Assembly (NCBI RefSeq): GCF_036320965.1
Contig: NC_092257.1
Span: 16,267,413 to 16,331,412, forward strand
DNA: 64,000 nt
Direction of reading: 5' to 3'
Origin: Panulirus ornatus
Taxonomy: Eukaryota; Arthropoda; Malacostraca; Decapoda; Palinuridae
Part shown: positions 59,912 to 64,000 of the stretch, piece after piece
How the letters are laid out: every line of letters begins with the position of its first letter
Position numbering within the stretch: position 1 is the first letter of the stretch
The notes under the pieces: generated by a model
Databases searched by the model: none
What the model was told of the DNA's origin: nothing
Seen by the model: only the letters and a program-made list of their open reading frames with translations
Made by a program: the position numbers and the translations under genes

Positions 59912-60943
59912 TGCTGGAGAGTTAGGGTAGTGTGGGCGTGGGGGTTAGGGTCGATGGGGGAATGATTACGAAGGCAGGTCCTCACCCTTCAAGGGGAAGG
60001 GTATGTATTGATGGCATGGGTAAGTACCTCCTGGTCATTACTCCAGTCTTGAACACCAGTGTCGTCAAGTCTAGCTGCCCCTGAGCTCACCTGTTACCGC
60101 CATAGGGGATTAGGAAAGTGGCGAGTCCCCATTGAACACAGCCCAATTGTTCCATCTCCCTTTTCTTTCTATTCTGTGTAACCACCCAGGAAGGAATGAA
60201 GGAAGGAAGGAAGGAAGGTCATATTCGCCCCCGTTTTCTTTCACTCTATCTCCCCGCAGGCGTGACGTATGACCTTAAAACTGCGCGTCATGTTAAGGTC
60301 AGTGGAGACCTTGGGGTCGTACGGCCACAGATGGGAGGGGTCCGGTACACGTTAATACCGTGAGTGACTCGACGCCCTTCTGTTACGACGTCTTGCTCAA
60401 GGACTGCTCACTGTTGCGAGGGATTTACTCATAATTTTACTCACCATTACGACAGATTTATTCATAACGTTACTCACCATTGCGACAGATTTATTCATAA
60501 CGTTACTCACCATTGTGATAGATTTACTCATAACGTTACCCACCATTGGGATAGATTTACTCATAACGTTACCCACCTTTGTGATAAATTTACTCATAAC
60601 GTTACTCACCATTGGGATAGATTTACTCATAGTATTTACACTGCGGGCGTGAAGGGTGTATGTGAGTCTAGGTGCGTGTAGGCTTTCTAGGTTCACTCGT
60701 CCACATCCTCAACTCACTCACGTCTTCGTTAAGATGAGTGATTAAGTAAACATCTCCTTCAGGTCTTGTGTGTGACCGTCCCTCTAACTCCCTCCGTCAT
60801 CATCATACACATCAAAAAGACCTTGTTCAGAATGTCTCGTGTAATATGTCTATTCTTTTCGTTATGATCTATTCGTGTGGAATGTACCCAAGTTGAACAG
60901 CTGTTCCGTAATTGTTAAACTAATAAATCCATCAACATGCGTC

Positions 60944-61027
<84 letters not shown>

Positions 61028-61509
61028 ATTCATATGTGTGTATCTAAGTGAAAATTGGAAAGAAAGTCGTTTGAAATAGGAACATTTCGTAGTTATGATT
61101 AGGGTTTTGATGTATGAGTTTCGCTATGAACGTCATACGCGTTCTACGAAAGACTGGCATAACGCGGTCTTCAATATCTAATCTCTTATCACCACAATCG
61201 TATATCTTCCAGAAGGAATCAGTGATCGAGGGAAAGTTTGATTAAGAATGATACAGTGTGGCGAGATACAAGATCCCACGATGGAATGTTAGCGGTCTAC
61301 AGACGACTAAGGGAGAGGCCCTTGGTCGACGTGTCCTGCAGGAGTCCAACAAGGAAGGGCCCCGTCAGGCAGGCCTGGCGGGGAGGGAGGAGGAGACGTC
61401 AGGCTGGTCGACATGGCGACCAGCCTGACGTCAACGATAGGTCGGGGGGGCGGGCGAGAGTCGTAGGTGCGTGTGGCGGGTGTGGTGGAGAGCAGCGGAA
61501 ATTGTTTGC

Positions 61510-61551
<42 letters not shown>

Positions 61552-63590
61552 CACGCTTTGATGACGCCAGCGTTAGATAAACCATAGTTCAACCATGGGT
61601 TACAGGGACCCCGCGGTGAAATATTGCGTATGTGCTTCATGACAAAACTAGTTTGAGTCCCTACTTAGGGTCATCACCGGTGATGGGAAGGAACCCCCCC
61701 CCCCCCAGACGAGGGAGCTGGCGAGGCGGGAGGTGGATGAGGCTGAGTGTAAACAATGGGTGGGGCATTTTGGACGCTCTCTCGTGAGAACCCGTCTCGA
61801 GAAAGTTGTGGTCTGGTGATTATGGCTTACTCACTTTGCTTGCTGTGGGGCGTAGAGATTTACACTCACGAGAGCCTGCCTAGCTTCATTTGGCTTCGAA
61901 AGGTAACGCACGTACGTGAAAATGTATGCTCAGGCAGTGCACTGAACTGCTGTTCGAATTCCCCGGGTCAATTTGGTTGCGACAACAGCATCGAAGGGAG
62001 CATGTTTACGTGATGAAACAATCGAAGGTTCTTCTTTTGATGTGTGTTGACGGAGGCGCACTCTCCCACCTGCTGGTTGACGCCAGAGTGAGAGAACGAG
62101 TGAGTGGGTGATGGTTATCATGCCTTCCCTCTGATCTGAGTGCATTTGTGAGCAATTGTGAGTTCATGAATATAGTGTAGTGTTTCTCGATGCTCTGTGT
62201 ATGTGAATGTACTTGACAGTTCCCCATTAACTCAGCCCCTCATCCTTTGCGGATGTCCAGTCCCCTGAACCTCATCCCAGATCCCTAATCCCTGATCGTT
62301 TTGTCCCACAGAGGGCTTAAACGTCATTTACAAATCCCTGATTCCCCCTGATCAGGACCACAAATCCTTGTCCTTAATTCCTGTTTATTTTAACCCACAG
62401 AGGATCGTCCTTCGTGCAACTTCCTGAGCCGGATATATGACCCTGAGGGTCGAGAACGATGCGAAGACGGGAAGTGTCCCCTCGGAGATCTGACCAACTC
62501 CCATGGCCTGCTCAAGGTCGGCTCGCGCAGGTCAGTAGGGTCCGTGCAGGGAGGGGAGTGGGTGGGGTGTAAGGGGAGGGGTTAAAGACCATGTACAGTA
62601 ACATGAGAGTTTGAACCTAGTCTCCACAGAGAGAGAGGGGAGCATGAATTTGGTATGTAGAACAATAAGATACCAAGAATCTGGTATGGTCTGTAAGAGC
62701 AGACCATTAAAGACACTTATATTAAATCCTGGTTCTATTGGGGGGTGATCTTCGCAGGTCCCGCTTCTCCCGCAAGTTGTACTCCAGCACCAAGATGGTC
62801 CTGCCGAACCTCTCAGGTCCGCGAAAGCTTTATTTAGCCGTGATGGGCACCCTCCACCCAGACCACCTGTGGGCGTGCGCCAAACTTCGCGAAATCAAGC
62901 CCAAGTCTGCCCGCGCCATCTTCAACTCGAACGGGGTGCGTGGGGAGGTGCGGGTGGACCAGGCGTCCATATTCACCCCCACGGACCTCACGTTGGACCT
63001 GAAGGGCCTGGGTGGTCAAGCGGGAGGCTTCCACGTACACGAGCTACCTGCCAAGCCCCCAAGAAGACCTGGGGACTTCCCCTGTGGGGCTACCAAGGGC
63101 CACTACAATCCTTACGAGGTCGACAAGACCACCTCCCCTGAGGCAGGTCTTGGGGCACACGACCAGTACGAACTCGGGGACCTGAGCGGCAAACATGGCC
63201 TCCTGACGGGTCTGGACGAGGTCTCTGCCACGGTCACAGACCACAACCTGCCTCTCCTGGGTCCCAGGTCCGTCATGAGCCGCAGTCTGGTCATCCACAA
63301 GACATCAGGTGACCGCTGGATCTGCTCCAACCTGCGACCGACCGTGCCGCAGATGCACGCCGTCGTCACCTTCAGGTACCCTCTGGTGGGCGAGATAGTC
63401 TTCGAGCAGGACGCCGACGACTACCTGGCCGACACCCAGGTCCTGGTGTCGTACATGGTGTACTCGGACGGCAGCAAGAACGACACAGGGCGACCACCGC
63501 TGGCACATACACGACCACGTCCCAGGGAAAGACTTCTACAATTGGACCATGAGATGCGTCTCGGCGGGAGATCGCTATAACCCTTACAAG
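56890..63590 (+). CDS. Partial gene for a multi-domain Cu/Zn-SOD-like repeat protein (five exons; continues beyond the window)
   Basis: Five exons (56890-57130, 57266-57422, 57871-58096, 62401-62530, 62758-63590) join in compatible phases with GT-AG introns of 135, 448, 4304 and 227 bp. The joined product reads as tandem SOD-like domains. Domain A spans exons 1-2, B runs from exon 3 into exon 5, C lies in exon 5 and D begins at the end of exon 5. Domain C has HVHELP, CGATKGHYNP, GDLSGKHG, SLVIHK and GDRWICSNL, which match the Cu ligands, disulfide Cys and catalytic Arg of Cu/Zn SOD. A and B lack most ligands. Sequons NAT, NVT and NAS in domain A fit a secreted glycoprotein. The pattern matches animal copper-only SOD repeat proteins, so superoxide dismutation outside the cell is the inferred role. 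The first exon seen begins inside a codon and the last ends at a donor, so signal peptide and C-terminus are not in view. A one-base frame break lies near 63491. Exons are GC-rich against AT-rich surroundings. Confidence 0.85.
57131..57265 (+). other. Intron 1 of the SOD-repeat gene
   Basis: This 135-bp AT-rich intron has GT-AG ends. Nothing else is seen in it. Confidence 0.8.
57266..57422 (+). CDS. SOD-repeat gene, second exon (domain A, C-terminal half)
   Basis: The acceptor tgtag ends at 57265; the donor cac|gtgagt starts at 57423. The exon supplies one base to finish the split Lys codon and ends in phase 0. It reads KWDLSRLFGKL, a sequon NAS, RFETDQLDLVGDDSIWSRSL, then RTTCSNL. The last two segments match the SOD strand that normally carries the fourth copper His (here replaced: SLRIS) and the Arg plus disulfide Cys near the C-terminus. 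Domain A therefore keeps the fold signature but not the copper site. Confidence 0.85.
57423..57870 (+). other. Intron 2 of the SOD-repeat gene
   Basis: The 448-bp intron has GT-AG ends and holds a GA microsatellite at 57502-57575. A C-rich tract precedes the acceptor. Confidence 0.8.
57502..57575. repeat. GA microsatellite in intron 2
   Basis: Uninterrupted (GA)n. Confidence 0.95.
57871..58096 (+). CDS. SOD-repeat gene, third exon (domain B, first half)
   Basis: The acceptor gagacag ends at 57870 after a C-rich tract; the donor caag|gtaaga starts at 58097. Phase 0 in, one extra base out. The exon reads YESKFLSPIGGSIWLRTW, TQTILFSDVFNTADDD and EHNWSIFITDILDEQ. The last segment sits where H-V-H would be in an active SOD and has no His pair, so domain B is degenerate at the copper site. 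The exon begins exactly at a domain boundary. Confidence 0.85.
58130..58515. repeat. ~32-bp minisatellite in intron 3
   Basis: Units read gtttaaacgttgg, then atcctctgtcggggtcttc or ttcccctgtcggggtct. About 12 units. They carry GTTTAAAC palindromes and often GGATCC. Confidence 0.85.
59174..59247. repeat. CA microsatellite in intron 3
   Basis: Uninterrupted (CA)n. Confidence 0.95.
59330..59398. repeat. GA microsatellite in intron 3
   Basis: Uninterrupted (GA)n. Confidence 0.95.
59581..59639. repeat. GA microsatellite in intron 3
   Basis: Uninterrupted (GA)n. Confidence 0.95.
59849..59908. repeat. AT microsatellite in intron 3
   Basis: Uninterrupted (AT)n. Confidence 0.95.
60427..60632. repeat. 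33-bp minisatellite in intron 3, about 6 units
   Basis: The unit is cataacgttactcaccattg plus cgacagatttatt. Multiples of three keep a histidine-rich frame open, which is not an exon. Confidence 0.85.
60949..61025. repeat. AT microsatellite in intron 3
   Basis: Uninterrupted (AT)n. Confidence 0.95.
61507..61551. repeat. GT microsatellite in intron 3
   Basis: (GT)n in a GC-rich patch. Confidence 0.95.
62401..62530 (+). CDS. SOD-repeat gene, fourth exon (domain B, middle)
   Basis: The acceptor taacccacag ends at 62400; the donor cgcag|gtcagt starts at 62531. Two bases complete the codon from exon 3 and two bases are left for exon 5. It reads DRPSCNFLSRIYDPEG, a CEDGKCPLGDL segment and LLKVGSRR. 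The CNFL..YDP segment corresponds to the disulfide-cysteine loop of SOD. The exon lies 4.3 kb after exon 3, an intron filled with microsatellites and a minisatellite. Confidence 0.85.
62531..62757 (+). other. Intron 4 of the SOD-repeat gene
   Basis: This 227-bp intron has GT-AG ends and no notable content. Confidence 0.8.
62758..63590 (+). CDS. SOD-repeat gene, fifth exon (end of domain B, all of domain C, start of domain D; frame break near 63491)
   Basis: The acceptor ttcgcag ends at 62757; the donor aag|gtacga starts at 63591. Domain C keeps HVH (Cu ligands like H46/H48), GHYNP (H63), SLVIHK (H120), GDRW (R143) and Cys in CGATKG and WICSNL. A His and Asp of the zinc loop are visible in HDQYELGDLS; the middle zinc His is not obvious. 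After DGSKNDTG the frame breaks: reading on leads to a stop at 63578, while skipping one base at 63491 gives WHIHDH, NWT and GDRYNPYK up to the donor. That restored segment is the start of domain D, with H-I-H present but Arg where the bridging His would be. An assembly error or a disabling mutation could both explain the break. Confidence 0.85.
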
Positions 63591-63652
63591 GTACGAGTTG
63601 TGGTTGTGGTCCCCTTGTGGGATGGAAGAGGTCATACTGTCAGGCTCTTATA

Positions 63653-63653
<1 letters not shown>

Positions 63654-63733
<80 letters not shown>
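63654..63733. repeat. CA microsatellite after exon 5
   Basis: (CA)n with one t interruption, 64 bases into the next intron. Confidence 0.95.
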
Positions 63734-63736
<3 letters not shown>

Positions 63737-64000
63737 TATTCTACCCACTGCTTAGTATCGAACCTCTTTCCACCATTCCCTGTTCTCAGGATCGAATCAC
63801 GACCCTGAACTCGCAAGTTGTATGTTACTCACCAAACACACAACCTTTACATTGGAAGGGTGACTAAGAGACATACTTAAAGGTGAAATATATATAATCC
63901 GTGGTGTAGGCTTCGACCATACTGTACCATTTACCTCCCACTCGTTGTAAAAAACCCGAAGCTCACCATCTTGTCTTCGTTCTCAACATCACTGCCCTTC

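Larger units (their letters stand above)
58097..62400 (+). other. Intron 3 of the SOD-repeat gene
   Basis: This 4.3-kb intron holds a roughly 32-bp minisatellite (58130-58515), CA, GA, AT and GT microsatellites and a 33-bp minisatellite (60427-60632). No further SOD-like exon was found on reading through it. Confidence 0.75.

Noticed and set aside
60260..60297. Possible extra exon in intron 3 after a good acceptor (tctccccgcag)
   Set aside because: Using the nearest donor (aag|gtcagt) would leave phase 0, which cannot join the exon at 62401, and the peptide does not fit the SOD fold.

Overview
This window looks like nuclear DNA of a crustacean, probably a decapod. The evidence is a split gene with GT-AG introns, remnants of LINE and Penelope-like retroelements, tRNA-derived SINE-like pieces, an interstitial stretch of the arthropod telomere repeat TTAGG, and an extreme density of dinucleotide microsatellites (CT/GA, CA/GT, AT). 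Some interspersed repeats resemble, from memory only, sequences common in spiny lobster and other decapod assemblies; that species hint is weak. Nothing suggests a bacterial or viral replicon.

Only one host gene is supported. It is a partial gene on the + strand at the right end (56890-63590, continuing beyond both sides of what is seen). Five exons join in consistent phase and encode tandem Cu/Zn superoxide dismutase-like domains, the pattern of the secreted copper-only SOD repeat proteins of animals. One domain (about 62900-63360) keeps the copper ligands, the catalytic arginine and the disulfide cysteines. Two upstream domains have lost copper ligands, and a fourth begins at the end of the last exon after a one-base frame break near 63491.

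Layout. 1-8965: microsatellite composites with two decayed LINE reverse-transcriptase fragments (about 985-1880 and 4737-5250) and a 21-bp minisatellite (6846-7515). 9015-10398: a 20-bp minisatellite of about 69 units. 10853-12609: an 18/21-bp minisatellite whose units translate as MDQQLG/MDDQQLG. 12768-14180: a very diverged repeat field. 14240-24550: microsatellites, a 23-bp minisatellite (15.8 kb), a TTAGG block (19.03 kb), a 25-bp array carrying a perfect CRE palindrome in each unit (19.4 kb), a Penelope-like endonuclease remnant (about 21.9-22.2 kb) and a 31-bp array (22.9 kb). 24550-36000: more microsatellites, a SINE-like element (25.3 kb), a second, orientation-switching copy of the 23-bp minisatellite (28.1-28.5 kb) and several 21-bp arrays. 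36000-38240: LINE remnants, a 27-bp minisatellite with an 81-bp higher-order unit, and an antisense LINE 3' end embedded in ATT/ATC repeats.

38240-48400 is different: AT-rich, nearly free of long microsatellites, and without any gene I can recognise. 48400-56820 returns to microsatellites with more copies of the interspersed families. 56890 to the end is the SOD-repeat gene, whose introns contain microsatellites and one minisatellite. Most long open frames in the window are translations of simple repeats or minisatellites and are not annotated as genes.
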